Source of the DNA: a virus
IMG/VR virus record: IMGVR_UViG_3300044712_000363
Location: 1 to 64,000 of that record
Direction: 5' to 3' (one strand)
Length of the DNA stretch: 64,000 nucleotides
Shown piece by piece: positions 43,507-51,950 of the stretch (position 1 is its first letter; each line of letters opens with the position of its first letter). Below the pieces are notes generated by a model. That model did no database searches. It saw only the letters and a list, made by a program, of their open reading frames with translations, and was not told where the DNA came from. The translations under genes and the position numbers were made by a program.

Positions 43507-43648
43507 GCTTTACCTCCTGGAGTTTGCCGTCCACCACTTCCAGACCGTGCAATTTTTTGCATTTCCGGCATTTCCCCTGGACTGTGGTGTCGGTGTATTT
43601 CAAAATCAGTGGCCTGTGTTCGTTGCAGTCGCAGCGTAGTTCGCGCAT
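43481..43648 (-). CDS. Com-like zinc ribbon protein, 55 aa
   Basis: MRELRCDCNEHRPLILKY then KCRKCKKLHGLEV: C-x-C ... C-x2-C zinc ribbon in the layout of the Mu Com family, with a basic second knuckle. ATG after AAGGGAG. Com proteins are small translational activators in Mu-like phages (mom). Here it begins the block that leads to the sugar cassette. Function inferred only from fold and size. Confidence 0.65.
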   Translation of the reverse strand: MRELRCDCNEHRPLILKYTDTTVQGKCRKCKKLHGLEVVDGKLQEVKHGKEEGKT

Positions 43649-43738
43649 TGTTTAGTCTCCCTTGAATCAATATATCCCCCTATGGGGAATCCCTGCCGGG
43701 ACGAACCACAGACGCAGGGCAAATCTGGCAATAAGAAA

Positions 43739-43764
43739 AGCGACCGTCATCTGACAGCCGCTTT
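43739..43764 (-). terminator. intrinsic terminator after the HicB-like gene
   Basis: AAAGCGGCTGTC-AGAT-GACGGTCGCTTTTC forms a stem of about 11 bp with mismatches and a short T run on the minus strand, overlapping the HicB stop codon. Confidence 0.75.
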
Positions 43765-44143
43765 AGTCAATTAAGTGCTTTATATGTTTATTAAAATCAT
43801 CCATACTTATCTTGAAACTCTGTCCATCAATTACTATTGTAGCCGTGTCGTTATAGTTGCGCACTCTGAAAGTTTGACCACGGTATTCGAGCGGTGTGGT
43901 TCCAAAATTAAGAGTGCATTTAATATTCGCCGCATTTTTAAGTTTGGATATAATTTCAGATATTACAACATCAGCACCTCTAGGGTTTCCCCTCAACCAG
44001 CCATTTCTAGCATCCATAGCATCTTCTATAGCTTCTTCCTTCGTGTCTCCCGTTCCGATAATCCCAGGTAGGTCTGGAAACTCGACTATCCAACCAGACC
44101 CTTCTTCGGCGGTTAATTGACGAATAGTGTATTTCAAGTGCAT
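43763..44143 (-). CDS. HicB-like protein without a HicA partner
   Basis: 126 residues. RNase H-like HicB fold signatures: YTIRQLTAEEGSGWIVEFPD and LPGIIGTGDTKEEAIEDAMD, with ARNGWL. Then comes a second part of unknown type (KCTLNFGTTPLEYRGQTFRV). No HicA toxin ORF is adjacent on either side. ATG taken after AGGGGGC; the following TTG is an alternative start. It may act as a regulator or anti-toxin against host HicA. Confidence 0.82.
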   Translation of the reverse strand: MHLKYTIRQLTAEEGSGWIVEFPDLPGIIGTGDTKEEAIEDAMDARNGWLRGNPRGADVVISEIISKLKNAANIKCTLNFGTTPLEYRGQTFRVRNYNDTATIVIDGQSFKISMDDFNKHIKHLID

Positions 44144-44148
44144 GCCCC

Positions 44149-44334
44149 CTATGGTTTCCCCTGTGTCAATTTCAACCACTTCCATGCTCGGTCGATGGCC
44201 TGTGTCCATCCTGTTCCCTTGTCCAGTTCCTCATTGATGACATGGCACATAAACCCTAGTGCTTCGTAATCGTCGCCCAGGATGTTTTTTATATATCGTG
44301 GCAAGTCGTCTGTTGTTGCGTATCGCTTGTCCAT
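44149..44334 (-). CDS. small hypothetical protein, 61 aa
   Basis: No ribosome binding site is visible before the ATG, but a TATAAT sits about 12 bases upstream, suggesting a leaderless or near-leaderless transcript. Helical with a tryptophan-rich C-terminus (GWTQAIDRAWKWLKLTQ). No family recognised. Confidence 0.55.
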   Translation of the reverse strand: MDKRYATTDDLPRYIKNILGDDYEALGFMCHVINEELDKGTGWTQAIDRAWKWLKLTQGKP

Positions 44335-44356
44335 AATTACTATTATACCCGAAAAC

Positions 44357-45241
44357 TCACATTGCTTGCTTGAGTAAATTCATACATTTTTTGATATTGT
44401 TTTTTATGTCTTGCTCTTTGAATCTTAGAACTTTATAACCGCGGGATTTTAAATCTTGGTCCTTTTTAATATCTTTTTGTTTTCGTTCTGGTCTATTATG
44501 CCAATAATCGCCATCTGCTTCGATAACAATTTTGCTTTCAGGTAAATAAAAGTCCACTAAATACCTGCCTAGCCGCTGTTGTTCAATAAAATCTATATTT
44601 AGCATTTCCAATTCGTTCTTAACTATTAATTCAAGTGAACTTTTCCTTCCTCCTTGTGCGGCTGTTGTTGCAGAACCAACGCAAAATCTGGAACAATATC
44701 TTGTTTCAAGTTCTTTGCTTGGTTTAACCTTAAACTCCTTGCCACACCATTGACATTTAACAATTTTCCTTTCGAGAAATAACGGATGCTCCTTACCTGT
44801 GATTCTTCTTTTCGCTTCGTGTTTACAAGCATCTGAACAATATTTTGCTGAATCCTTCCTGACTTTAGGAACTTCGAATTCTTTGCCACAAATAATGCAG
44901 ATTATTTTACATGGAGTTTCTTTGTTCCAAGGAGCGCTGCCCTTTCTGCTATCATTACCACATTTTACACTGCAATGTGTTTTATGACCTCTAAATGTCT
45001 TGCCACATTGAGGGCATGTTCTCCAAATCATTTTTGATTCAACAGAACATTTATGGCAACAATATTTTCTGCTATCGCAACAAGGTTTCACTTTGAATAC
45101 TTTGCCACAGTTACAACAGACTTTTTCTATCCTTTTCCTTGATCCGATGTGTTGGCATGGTTTAGAGCAGTATTTTTGAGTCTCTTTTATAGGCTTATAT
45201 TCTTTTTGGCAAACGACACACTTTCGAGTTATTTTAATCAC
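44357..45241 (-). CDS. zinc-ribbon array fused to a DUF559/Vsr-like endonuclease
   Basis: 294 residues. At least five treble-clef-like zinc units in tandem (CVVCQKEY ... YCSKPC; CCNCGKVF ... YCCHKC; CPQCGKTF ... CSVKC; CIICGKEF ... YCSDAC; CQWCGKEF ... YCSRFC), then a PD-(D/E)XK-type domain with YLVDFYLPESKIVIEADGDY and VLRFKEQDIKNNIKKC. This resembles free-standing homing endonucleases that use zinc fingers for DNA recognition. The GTG start overlaps the upstream gene and its own ribosome binding site, so the exact start is uncertain. It separates the head and HicB genes. Confidence 0.83.
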   Translation of the reverse strand: MIKITRKCVVCQKEYKPIKETQKYCSKPCQHIGSRKRIEKVCCNCGKVFKVKPCCDSRKYCCHKCSVESKMIWRTCPQCGKTFRGHKTHCSVKCGNDSRKGSAPWNKETPCKIICIICGKEFEVPKVRKDSAKYCSDACKHEAKRRITGKEHPLFLERKIVKCQWCGKEFKVKPSKELETRYCSRFCVGSATTAAQGGRKSSLELIVKNELEMLNIDFIEQQRLGRYLVDFYLPESKIVIEADGDYWHNRPERKQKDIKKDQDLKSRGYKVLRFKEQDIKNNIKKCMNLLKQAM

Positions 45242-46103
45242 TCCTTGGAGTCACTAAGCCTTGGGCGCATCTACACGAGCAATGGAGTGGAGGCCCACTA
45301 ACATGTTTCCCTAGAGTCTTTGAATAAAATTTTTCATCAAGCCCGACCTTTTGCCCGTCCATTGGTTTACAGTGTTGACAAGTCCTGGCTGAAGCAGTTG
45401 CGGCTATCCATACTCTTTTGCTCTCGAGGAGTAAAAATCCTTCATTTTGAGCAACTTTCCATGCAATTTCTACTCCACGATTAGAAGCACCGATGCACTC
45501 TGTCCTCGCCACATTCATTGCCCTATTCCTCAGCAACCGTTTAGAATAATCCATCGCCATTCCGTCGACTTGCTTTGCTGTCAAATTATTAGCATCCTCA
45601 TTAAGCGCCAGCCAATACCTCAACACCGCCCTTGCGTCCCTGTCAGTAAGTCCTATCATGCCCTGAATGCGCTTGGCCATATCTCGCGGCGGATATCCCG
45701 TCTGCATCCCTTCAAAAACTACAGAACGAATGGCAAGCTTTGTTTCTTCGCTCACCATCGTTACCAGCTCGGCCCCGTGTTCTGCGACCCATCTTTCGGC
45801 GTATGGGTTTCTGATGTCAAAGGAATAGGGGATGTCTAACCGTTTCCATGCTTCTGCGCCCGTGAGTGCCATGATGGAATTTGCGATGGATTCGTGCAGT
45901 TTTGCCAGACGATTGTCGAAGCGGTCGGCCCAGTCTATAGAGTCAATGATATACGCCGGATCGCCTCGGGCAATGGCTTCTTCGATGAGTGCAATGTCGA
46001 TGTCCTGCAGGTCGGCGAGGATGAGCTCTGTGCCGTTGGTTAGTTGGAGGACGTGGGCATCGGCTGCATTATGTTGATAGGCCCATTCTTTTTCATTAGG
46101 CAT
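45234..46103 (-). CDS. minor head protein, Mu gpF / SPP1 gp7-like
   Basis: 289 residues. Phage_Mu_F domain at about 150-280: AMNVARTECIGASNRGVEIA, KRVWIAATASARTCQHCKPM and a C-terminal SGPPLHCSCRCAQGL, the cysteine/histidine motif of this family. The N-terminal part is helical. ATG after AAAGGAGG. Follows the portal gene as usual. Involved in head morphogenesis and perhaps DNA ejection. Confidence 0.9.
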   Translation of the reverse strand: MPNEKEWAYQHNAADAHVLQLTNGTELILADLQDIDIALIEEAIARGDPAYIIDSIDWADRFDNRLAKLHESIANSIMALTGAEAWKRLDIPYSFDIRNPYAERWVAEHGAELVTMVSEETKLAIRSVVFEGMQTGYPPRDMAKRIQGMIGLTDRDARAVLRYWLALNEDANNLTAKQVDGMAMDYSKRLLRNRAMNVARTECIGASNRGVEIAWKVAQNEGFLLLESKRVWIAATASARTCQHCKPMDGQKVGLDEKFYSKTLGKHVSGPPLHCSCRCAQGLVTPRSD

Positions 46104-46118
46104 CTGTGCGCCTCCTTT

Positions 46119-47414
46119 CTACATTGGTCCCGGTTCTCGTTGCGGTAAGTTAGCTTTGCGCCGCAGGTAATTTTCTAACTCGTCATCTCCTACGAGCGGG
46201 AAACCTGCTTTTCCGAGTTTCTCTAAGAATACGCCGAGTTCATCAATGCTCAACTCCTGGACTGGACCGTGTTTCAGTGTAGGCAATTGCTCCAGCTTCC
46301 AGCCGTTGACTTGAAACAGCCGCGGAATAGCGAACCTGTTAAACACTTCGGCAATTGAGTCAAGCCAAGCATATAACGCCGTGGAGAATAAATTCATCTT
46401 ACTGCTGACAAGAGAAAAGGACCCGACTTTATCGAGTCCCAGCATTATGAATTCAGCGAGTACCGTCATGGCGATGCGCTGTTCATACCTTGTAATGGTT
46501 TTATCAACGTCAATTTGCCGTGTGCCGCCGGTGGACAAAAGCCGGAATTTAAAGCCAGTCGGTTTTCCATCGTCGTTTAATTCGGCAGGGATGACTAATC
46601 CTTCCCTTTCGTCCCGGCGGATTTCGGATACTATGACTTTTAATTGTTCAACCATCGCCTTTTGTGTGGCTGTTGCGTCAGACATTAAATTTTCCGGCGG
46701 CACTTCGCAAACCGGCAGTCCGGCTAAGTCCCTTTCAATGCCGATGGCTTCAATCTCTTCGATTCTTTTTTTGAAAAACCAGGGCCTGTGGCTTGTGCGA
46801 AGTACGCTAACGCCTTCGGGGTTGTTCTTGATTATTTTCGTTCTGAATAAAAGTGCCTTTTCAATGGGGATGAATACGTTCCCAGGATTAGTGCCATACA
46901 TAACCGATTGATGCATCCCGGCAATACCGCCGTCGTCTTGAAACTCCCATCTGTCGAGTGATTCCTGCGCTCTTAGCGGGATCTTACGCCAGCCTATTTT
47001 CCCATCGGTGAACTTACTTCGTCTGCTTGGATCGGTGCTGTCCGGCCCTTGACGGTATTTATAGATAATTTCGTGATATGCCCAGCCGTTAATAAGCATT
47101 GTTAATATTTCGCTGATTAAGTCCGGCCAGGAGTGCGACATATCCGACATGCACTCTTCGAGAAACTGCGCGGGTTCTGCATCGGCTGTGTTATCGGAAG
47201 CAGGTTCTGCTGACCACGTGACCTGCCTGCACAACATTTCGATGGCAAATAAAATTGACCCGATAACCGGGTCATTCTGTGACATCTCAGCATATATTTT
47301 TGCCGCCCTGCCGCCGCTAAGTTTGCGAAGTTGTTCTTCGTAAATTCTGCCGCCCGAGCGTTTTAGGCCGGAATCGCCGATTATATTTAAGTCTAAGGCC
47401 AATGTTTTCACCAC
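46119..47414 (-). CDS. portal protein (DUF935 / Mu gp29-like)
   Basis: 431 residues. Portal features of the Mu gp29 group: EMSQNDPVIGSILFAIEMLC near the start, WQHE-like GWAYHEIIYKYRQGPDSTD, and WFFKKRIEEIEAIGIERDLA with GLPVCEVPPENL. Ring-forming dodecamer at the capsid vertex; binds terminase and adaptors. It is directly after the large terminase gene. GTG-GTG start with AGGTG; the exact start is not certain. Confidence 0.9.
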   Translation of the reverse strand: MVKTLALDLNIIGDSGLKRSGGRIYEEQLRKLSGGRAAKIYAEMSQNDPVIGSILFAIEMLCRQVTWSAEPASDNTADAEPAQFLEECMSDMSHSWPDLISEILTMLINGWAYHEIIYKYRQGPDSTDPSRRSKFTDGKIGWRKIPLRAQESLDRWEFQDDGGIAGMHQSVMYGTNPGNVFIPIEKALLFRTKIIKNNPEGVSVLRTSHRPWFFKKRIEEIEAIGIERDLAGLPVCEVPPENLMSDATATQKAMVEQLKVIVSEIRRDEREGLVIPAELNDDGKPTGFKFRLLSTGGTRQIDVDKTITRYEQRIAMTVLAEFIMLGLDKVGSFSLVSSKMNLFSTALYAWLDSIAEVFNRFAIPRLFQVNGWKLEQLPTLKHGPVQELSIDELGVFLEKLGKAGFPLVGDDELENYLRRKANLPQREPGPM

Positions 47415-48692
47415 CTATACGATTTTCCAGTATGACTGTTGTTTGCCAACGTTCAAATCAAGACTAACGTCGGTTACTCTGTTCCGCATTTCGTCCTCAT
47501 AAGCGTACCTAAGACCATCGATCAAATGATTCAGCTTGTCTACAGGTTCATTCAGCACGTTCCCGTTCTTGTCTTCACGCCACTTATACTGTTGAAATTC
47601 ATTCTTTGCGTTTTGACAACTAACGTCTATAATAATTTCCTGGCGTTGTAACCATTGAATGCCGAAGTTAACTGAGTCTTTGCCTTTTATGGCACCCTTG
47701 GCAGTAATTCCAAGGTTTTTTAATTCCTGTATGCTTTTAGGTTCTGAGCTATCGCATGTTACAACTTGTCTGCCGATAATAGCTTTTACTTTGTCGGCAA
47801 GCACATCATTAGTTAAGCCTCGTTCGTATATTTCGTCGAGTACATATATCCGTTTTCGCATCTTATCATAATAGGTATGTATTAATGCTGCCGGATCACT
47901 GCCATAACCAAAGTCGAGGCCGTTTTTAAACTTATCAGCAATCTTTCTAATTTCGCTGCAGTTTTCTGTGCGCCAATTTTTAAAGATAACCGCTCCAAGT
48001 ACGCCCCAATTACCCAAAGTATAAACATCGTAATAATATGGGTCCGGTTCGTTCTCTAATCCTTTTATGTCATCGGGTGTTAGGAACTTGTTATCTTTAT
48101 ATGTCGTTTTTAGAATTACAACATCTTCACCGCGACAACATTGTTTTGAATTATCCCATATGCCGAAGAAGTCTTTGTATATCCAATGATCCTGCAGTAT
48201 AGGATTGAATGACATTGTAAGACGTTTTTTGTCTTTAGAAATACCCCGTAGACGTTTATATAATTGCTTTACTGCGTCCCTATCTGTCTCGGTAGCTTCT
48301 TCAATGCGTATATCGGTGATAACGCCTTTTTGCGGGGTGATGGATTTTATCTTTTCAACGTCATCAAGGCCCCCGAATAATATTTGATAGCCGTTAATAC
48401 AGGTAACAACCATGTCAGACTTGTTAATAGTAAAATACTTATTTACCTTGAAAAATGATATGGCCTTAACTATCTCGTTAAATACTGACTTACGAATAGT
48501 GTCTTTAACATTACGCACTAAAAGAAAATTCCTACCGCCTTTTAGAACGTCCAGGACGTCCCGTTGCGCTAGGAAATATGATTTCCCCGATGACGAACCA
48601 CCGAATAATAACTGGGTTCGGGTATCGTCATTAAGGAATGGAATATAAATATCGTTGAATACTTTCTTGCTGACTTCTAGTTCTATATTCAT
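47415..48692 (-). CDS. terL: terminase large subunit (PBSX/Terminase_3 family)
   Basis: 425 residues. Walker A GGSSSGKS at 31-38, Walker B region VITDIRIEEATETDRDAVKQ at about 131-150, and the RNase H-like nuclease with GLDFGYGSDPAALI at about 252 and VTCDSSEPKSIQELKNLGIT. ATPase motor and nuclease that packages and cuts concatemers. It overlaps the small terminase by four bases. Confidence 0.95.
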   Translation of the reverse strand: MNIELEVSKKVFNDIYIPFLNDDTRTQLLFGGSSSGKSYFLAQRDVLDVLKGGRNFLLVRNVKDTIRKSVFNEIVKAISFFKVNKYFTINKSDMVVTCINGYQILFGGLDDVEKIKSITPQKGVITDIRIEEATETDRDAVKQLYKRLRGISKDKKRLTMSFNPILQDHWIYKDFFGIWDNSKQCCRGEDVVILKTTYKDNKFLTPDDIKGLENEPDPYYYDVYTLGNWGVLGAVIFKNWRTENCSEIRKIADKFKNGLDFGYGSDPAALIHTYYDKMRKRIYVLDEIYERGLTNDVLADKVKAIIGRQVVTCDSSEPKSIQELKNLGITAKGAIKGKDSVNFGIQWLQRQEIIIDVSCQNAKNEFQQYKWREDKNGNVLNEPVDKLNHLIDGLRYAYEDEMRNRVTDVSLDLNVGKQQSYWKIV

Positions 48693-49135
48693 TCATTATC
48701 ATCTACCAATGTGACTTTTATTTTAACGGTATCCGAGCCGCTGTCTTTATCTCCTAGACTTACCTTTCCTACGGCCTGGAAGTTTTTTAACGCTGCAGAC
48801 AATTTGTTTATATCTTCAGGCAGTGCTTGCTTGTCAATCATTGCTTGCACTTTGTCCATTCCTTTTTTAGCAGCATTGAAACAATCAAGATCAAATTGAC
48901 TACCTTCATCAGAGATAACTTCCGCTTTCTTCTCTTGACGTTTGGTTGATATTTTATTGACCATTATTTCTTTTTGTACGTCCCATTGATCTTTTTTAGC
49001 TTTACGGCAAATTGTAGCGGGATCAATATTATATTTAGCAGATATTTCAGCTTGTGACGGATGAATTAACTGCCCGCCTTTCTTGATTCCTTCGACATAT
49101 TCTTTTTTAATCTGTTCCCAATTATGACGGGCCAT
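48689..49135 (-). CDS. terminase small subunit-like DNA-binding protein
   Basis: 148 residues from ATG with GAGGTGAG upstream. N-terminal HTH with HPSQAEISAKYNIDPATICR and KAKKDQWDVQKE as in PBSX-type TerS, then an oligomerisation helix (FDLDCFNAAKKGMDKVQAMI) and an acidic C-terminus. Lies directly before the large subunit gene. Expected to bind the packaging initiation site, possibly the direct repeats just upstream. Confidence 0.82.
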   Translation of the reverse strand: MARHNWEQIKKEYVEGIKKGGQLIHPSQAEISAKYNIDPATICRKAKKDQWDVQKEIMVNKISTKRQEKKAEVISDEGSQFDLDCFNAAKKGMDKVQAMIDKQALPEDINKLSAALKNFQAVGKVSLGDKDSGSDTVKIKVTLVDDNE

Positions 49136-49149
49136 AATCACTCACCTCT

Positions 49150-49248
49150 TTACCTACCCATTACCCAAAAGCAATGTTTCGTCCGTCTCACCGAATCAGC
49201 GTTTTTTCTCTGCCGCCGTATGTACTCAGATCTTGATATTTTCCTCAT
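49150..49248 (-). CDS. small basic protein, 32 aa
   Basis: ATG seven bases after GGAGGAGG; peptide MRKISRSEYIRRQRKNADSV... is arginine-rich with an amphipathic helix. It ends about 15 bases before the TerS start, at its ribosome binding site. Probably real but unknown. Confidence 0.55.
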   Translation of the reverse strand: MRKISRSEYIRRQRKNADSVRRTKHCFWVMGR

Positions 49249-49278
49249 GTTTCATCCTCCTCCGGGATTTAGGTACTA

Positions 49279-49337
49279 AGTCTTACTTAATAATACTTAC
49301 TATGAATACCCTTTTACTATTAAGATAGTCTTACTTA
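49279..49337. repeat. direct repeats upstream of the terminase genes
   Basis: AGTCTTACTTA occurs at 49279-49289 and 49327-49337 (48 bp apart, about four helical turns and a half), with partial TACTTA copies between. This A/T-rich intergenic region precedes the late operon; it could be a late activator or packaging site. No gene is seen between 49249 and 49516. Confidence 0.5.
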
Positions 49338-49344
49338 GGGATAT

Positions 49345-49380
49345 ATAAAAAGGCCACCAGTTCCGCAACTGATGACCTTT
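49345..49380 (-). terminator. terminator between early/middle and late genes
   Basis: AAGGTCATCAGTT-GCGG-AACTGGTGGCCTT followed by TTTATATAT on the minus strand, a long stem with one mismatch. It ends transcription coming from the ArpU region. Confidence 0.8.
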
Positions 49381-49516
49381 GGTGTTCCTTAAAAACCATT
49401 GATCAACTCTCTTTGGAGTTTAGTGCAATGGCCTCACCCCCTTAGTTATATTCTTATAAACTCAGCATAACATAAAAACTCACTGAAAAAGTTCCACAAA
49501 AGTAACATTTTTTATT

Positions 49517-49675
49517 TTATAGGGTTTGCGCCTCCTTCTCCATCCGGATTATTGCCGAAAGAAGAATATGGGCAATGCTAGTTATTTCCGCATCTGTCAT
49601 CATTGGAGCAAGTTTGCGCATTAGTTCTAGCGTTTCGCGGACTTTCCATATTTCTGCTCGGTTGTTGTCAGTCAT
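49517..49675 (-). CDS. small helical protein, 52 aa
   Basis: ATG overlaps the ArpU-like gene stop (ATGA) with AAGGAGG upstream. MTDNNRAEIWKVRETLELMR, an alpha-helical acidic protein. Unknown family. Last gene before the terminator and the late operon. Confidence 0.68.
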   Translation of the reverse strand: MTDNNRAEIWKVRETLELMRKLAPMMTDAEITSIAHILLSAIIRMEKEAQTL

Positions 49676-50178
49676 AATGGCGCCTCCTTAATTTTCTCCC
49701 TCCCATTTCTAAACCTATGCGGCAGCGTATCGTAAACAAACTGCAGCATCCGCATGTGTGCCCTCCAAAATGTCTGCTTTGAACAAAACAGAAACATCGA
49801 GTATATATGATAATCAGGCTGGATATGCTGGTAATACTTATGTCGCACGATCTGCACCGCGAGATTTCCCCAATGCCCATCATGGACTAGTGCTTCCATG
49901 ACCATATTGTATTCATCCAACTTGTCCTGTTTTTCCGCTAAGTGATATTTGAGAAAATCCAATCTTTCCTCGTAAGTATCCGTAAATTCCGCCCATGCCT
50001 CTATTTTTGATCCGCCGTCTCCGCCTGGTGCAAGGCTCATGGTTGATGTAATCCTTACATGTGCTTCCCGGCGTCCGACATGGTGTTCTATTGCTTTATT
50101 CAGGTTGATTATGGCAAGCTCCGTGGCTTTCATTGAATACAGGTATTTTTTTACTCGTTTCAATTCCTCTTTTGTCAA
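49672..50178 (-). CDS. ArpU/RinA-like late transcription regulator
   Basis: 168 residues, TTG start with GGAGGGG upstream. The sequence YLYSMKATELAIINLNKAIE and the C-terminal VQIVRHKYYQHIQPDYHIYS with SKQTFWRAHMRMLQFVYDTL have the layout of ArpU-family (DUF1492-like) sigma-region-4-type activators, which sit just before terminase genes in many Firmicutes phages. It probably activates the late operon. Family assignment by pattern and position. Confidence 0.72.
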   Translation of the reverse strand: MTKEELKRVKKYLYSMKATELAIINLNKAIEHHVGRREAHVRITSTMSLAPGGDGGSKIEAWAEFTDTYEERLDFLKYHLAEKQDKLDEYNMVMEALVHDGHWGNLAVQIVRHKYYQHIQPDYHIYSMFLFCSKQTFWRAHMRMLQFVYDTLPHRFRNGREKIKEAPL

Positions 50179-50207
50179 CCCGACCCCTCCCTCGATATAT
50201 GTCCCCC

Positions 50208-50372
50208 TTAATTCTCAAGATACACTTTTAAAATAGCCGCCACACCCAAGGTTATTGCACCACCAAAAAACGCCGTAAAGTATTGCCATTCATTTCCCGG
50301 CAGGTTGTACAGTGTCAATGTGATATAAGAACCTGCAAGCCCGATAAGTAAGTCTCGAACATAGCCCAACAT
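50208..50372 (-). CDS. small membrane protein, 54 aa
   Basis: ATG after AGGAGGCGATTAA. Two hydrophobic helices (YVRDLLIGLAGSYITLTLY; YFTAFFGGAITLGVAAILKV). Located between ArpU-like and ABA-sandwich genes. No family recognised. Confidence 0.62.
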   Translation of the reverse strand: MLGYVRDLLIGLAGSYITLTLYNLPGNEWQYFTAFFGGAITLGVAAILKVYLEN

Positions 50373-50813
50373 TTAATCGCCTCCTAATGTGGCAAGCAGG
50401 GCGGCTTTGCATATTGCTTCGGGGGATGTATCTGCACAAACAATGTGCCGTCCTATATTGTCATTTTGCACAAGTACATACCAGCACACAGTCCCTAGCG
50501 GATAACCTTCACTCGTTAAATAATGCGTGTTGGGTTTATATAGCGGCCCCGACCATTTAAAACCATCTACAGGATAATTATTCATTCGCGCTGCCATCTT
50601 CTCCACTACTCCCCAAGCCGACGCAATGTCTGTGCTATAAGGCCAAATTGGACTCCGTTCTGCTTCTCCAACCGACATTTCCTGTTCGCATGGGTGATAT
50701 GCCATATAACTCTTACCATTAGTCCAAATCCCTGTCCACCCCATAACCCTCTCAGCCACAAGCGCATCCAACTCCCGCCCAGGCTCCATCACTAAAATAT
50801 CTTCTCTGGTCAC
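50373..50813 (-). CDS. phage ABA-sandwich domain protein (DUF2591-like)
   Basis: 146 residues, GTG start after GGGGGCG. Typical opening LVMEPGRELDALVAERVMGW, then WPYSTDIASAWGVVEKMAAR and the ending DTSPEAICKAALLATLGGD. These small alpha-beta-alpha proteins are widespread in phages and their function is unknown. Overlaps the downstream stop codon region by one base. Confidence 0.83.
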   Translation of the reverse strand: MTREDILVMEPGRELDALVAERVMGWTGIWTNGKSYMAYHPCEQEMSVGEAERSPIWPYSTDIASAWGVVEKMAARMNNYPVDGFKWSGPLYKPNTHYLTSEGYPLGTVCWYVLVQNDNIGRHIVCADTSPEAICKAALLATLGGD

Positions 50814-50814
50814 C

Positions 50815-51048
50815 CTACTTCGCCCCCTTCAGCATGTTGCCTAGCCAGCAGTCGCTTACATGGCTATATCTATACTCCCTACCGCAAACAGGGCAAAAAC
50901 TATACATATCAAGCATGTCCCGCAAATTCTGCTTTAGTTCGTCCAGTTCTGCTATGGCATCCTGCACAATATCACGATGATTAATATATGCTTCGTCTCC
51001 ATCTGCAATAAAACCATATTCCTTTAATGCTTCCTCAATCTTTTTCAT
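50815..51048 (-). CDS. small zinc-finger protein, 77 aa
   Basis: ATG with GGGAGTAGG upstream. A C-terminal CPVCGREYRYSHVSDCWLG motif (C-x2-C ... H-x3-C) suggests a zinc knuckle; the rest is helical (KKIEEALKEYGFIADGDEAY). Common type in phage early regions; function unknown. Confidence 0.68.
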   Translation of the reverse strand: MKKIEEALKEYGFIADGDEAYINHRDIVQDAIAELDELKQNLRDMLDMYSFCPVCGREYRYSHVSDCWLGNMLKGAK

Positions 51049-51062
51049 CCTACTCCCCTCCC

Positions 51063-51194
51063 TCATCCCACTTTCAGCAATCTAACCAAATGCTTGCATT
51101 TGCCCCTTCGCCTTTGGCTCAAGCACTTGGAATACATTTCATGACGGTACACGCCTCTGTTTTTCTTCAAGCACCATGCCGGGGCGTTAATCAT
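51063..51194 (-). CDS. small cysteine-rich basic protein, 43 aa
   Basis: ATG with AAAGGCGG upstream. Conserved-looking cysteine/histidine spacing (WCLKKNRGVYRHEMYSKCLS, RGKCKHLVRL) suggests a metal-binding phage peptide. Lies right after the PD-(D/E)XK-like gene. No named family. Confidence 0.58.
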   Translation of the reverse strand: MINAPAWCLKKNRGVYRHEMYSKCLSQRRRGKCKHLVRLLKVG

Positions 51195-51197
51195 GGG

Positions 51198-51947
51198 TTA
51201 CACCGCCTTTGTTGATGGATTAGACAGTTTATCCAATTCATTCAAAAAGTTTTCTACGGATCTCCTCATCGACTTCAATGCGCCATAGCGACCATTAATT
51301 TCATCCATGCTCTCCGCAATTTTTAACCTTTCAGCCAACCCCTCGATATCAGTGTAATAATTTAACTCTTGACCGGTGGCTTTTTTAAATTCATCGACCT
51401 TCTCTTTAAGTTTTTTAAAATTACCGGTTCTGGATTCGATTTCGTTGTTAAGCCGGCGCTCATAATATTCCGTTATTTCTTGCGCGGCCTTATTTCTCGC
51501 TTCCTGTAGCGTCGCCTCGTCAACCTTACCTGCCGACCTAAGAACAGCGGCCATAAATTGCTTTGTCACTGGCTTGGGTTCCAATGCTTGCGCTTTCTTT
51601 TTAACCCACATTTTCCCGCTAATAAGTTCAATGATTCCCCAAGGTGTCGGAATATTATCCTCGTCCCTGATTAATCCTTCCGGCACCGCCAGCCACCACT
51701 CATTGCAATACTGAGCAACCGCTTCAGCCTTGTCGGGATTTTCAAGTTCCCGCTTTAAATCCTGCCGCGAAACCTTGATTTCAAAACCGAGAATCGCAAG
51801 CCCTCGGCTCGGATACATATTCATTGCTAATGCGTCAGCATGCCTCTTCGCGTTTCCACCTGTCCCATTGGCTACTTCAAAAAATAGGCACCATTCCGGC
51901 TGTTTATATCTCTCGCGCATTGCCGCACATATATCTGCCGATGTCAT
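51198..51947 (-). CDS. MmcB-like PD-(D/E)XK domain protein
   Basis: 249 residues. The N-terminal half has the nuclease-like core: YPSRGLAILGFEIKVSRQDL, KRELENPDKAEAVAQYCNEW, WLAVPEGLI, with E/K catalytic residues in FEIK. The C-terminal half is coiled coil (NEIESRTGNFKKLKEKVDEF). Possibly a DNA repair or phage recombination nuclease. Next to RusA. Confidence 0.75.
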   Translation of the reverse strand: MTSADICAAMRERYKQPEWCLFFEVANGTGGNAKRHADALAMNMYPSRGLAILGFEIKVSRQDLKRELENPDKAEAVAQYCNEWWLAVPEGLIRDEDNIPTPWGIIELISGKMWVKKKAQALEPKPVTKQFMAAVLRSAGKVDEATLQEARNKAAQEITEYYERRLNNEIESRTGNFKKLKEKVDEFKKATGQELNYYTDIEGLAERLKIAESMDEINGRYGALKSMRRSVENFLNELDKLSNPSTKAV

Positions 51948-51950
51948 AAA

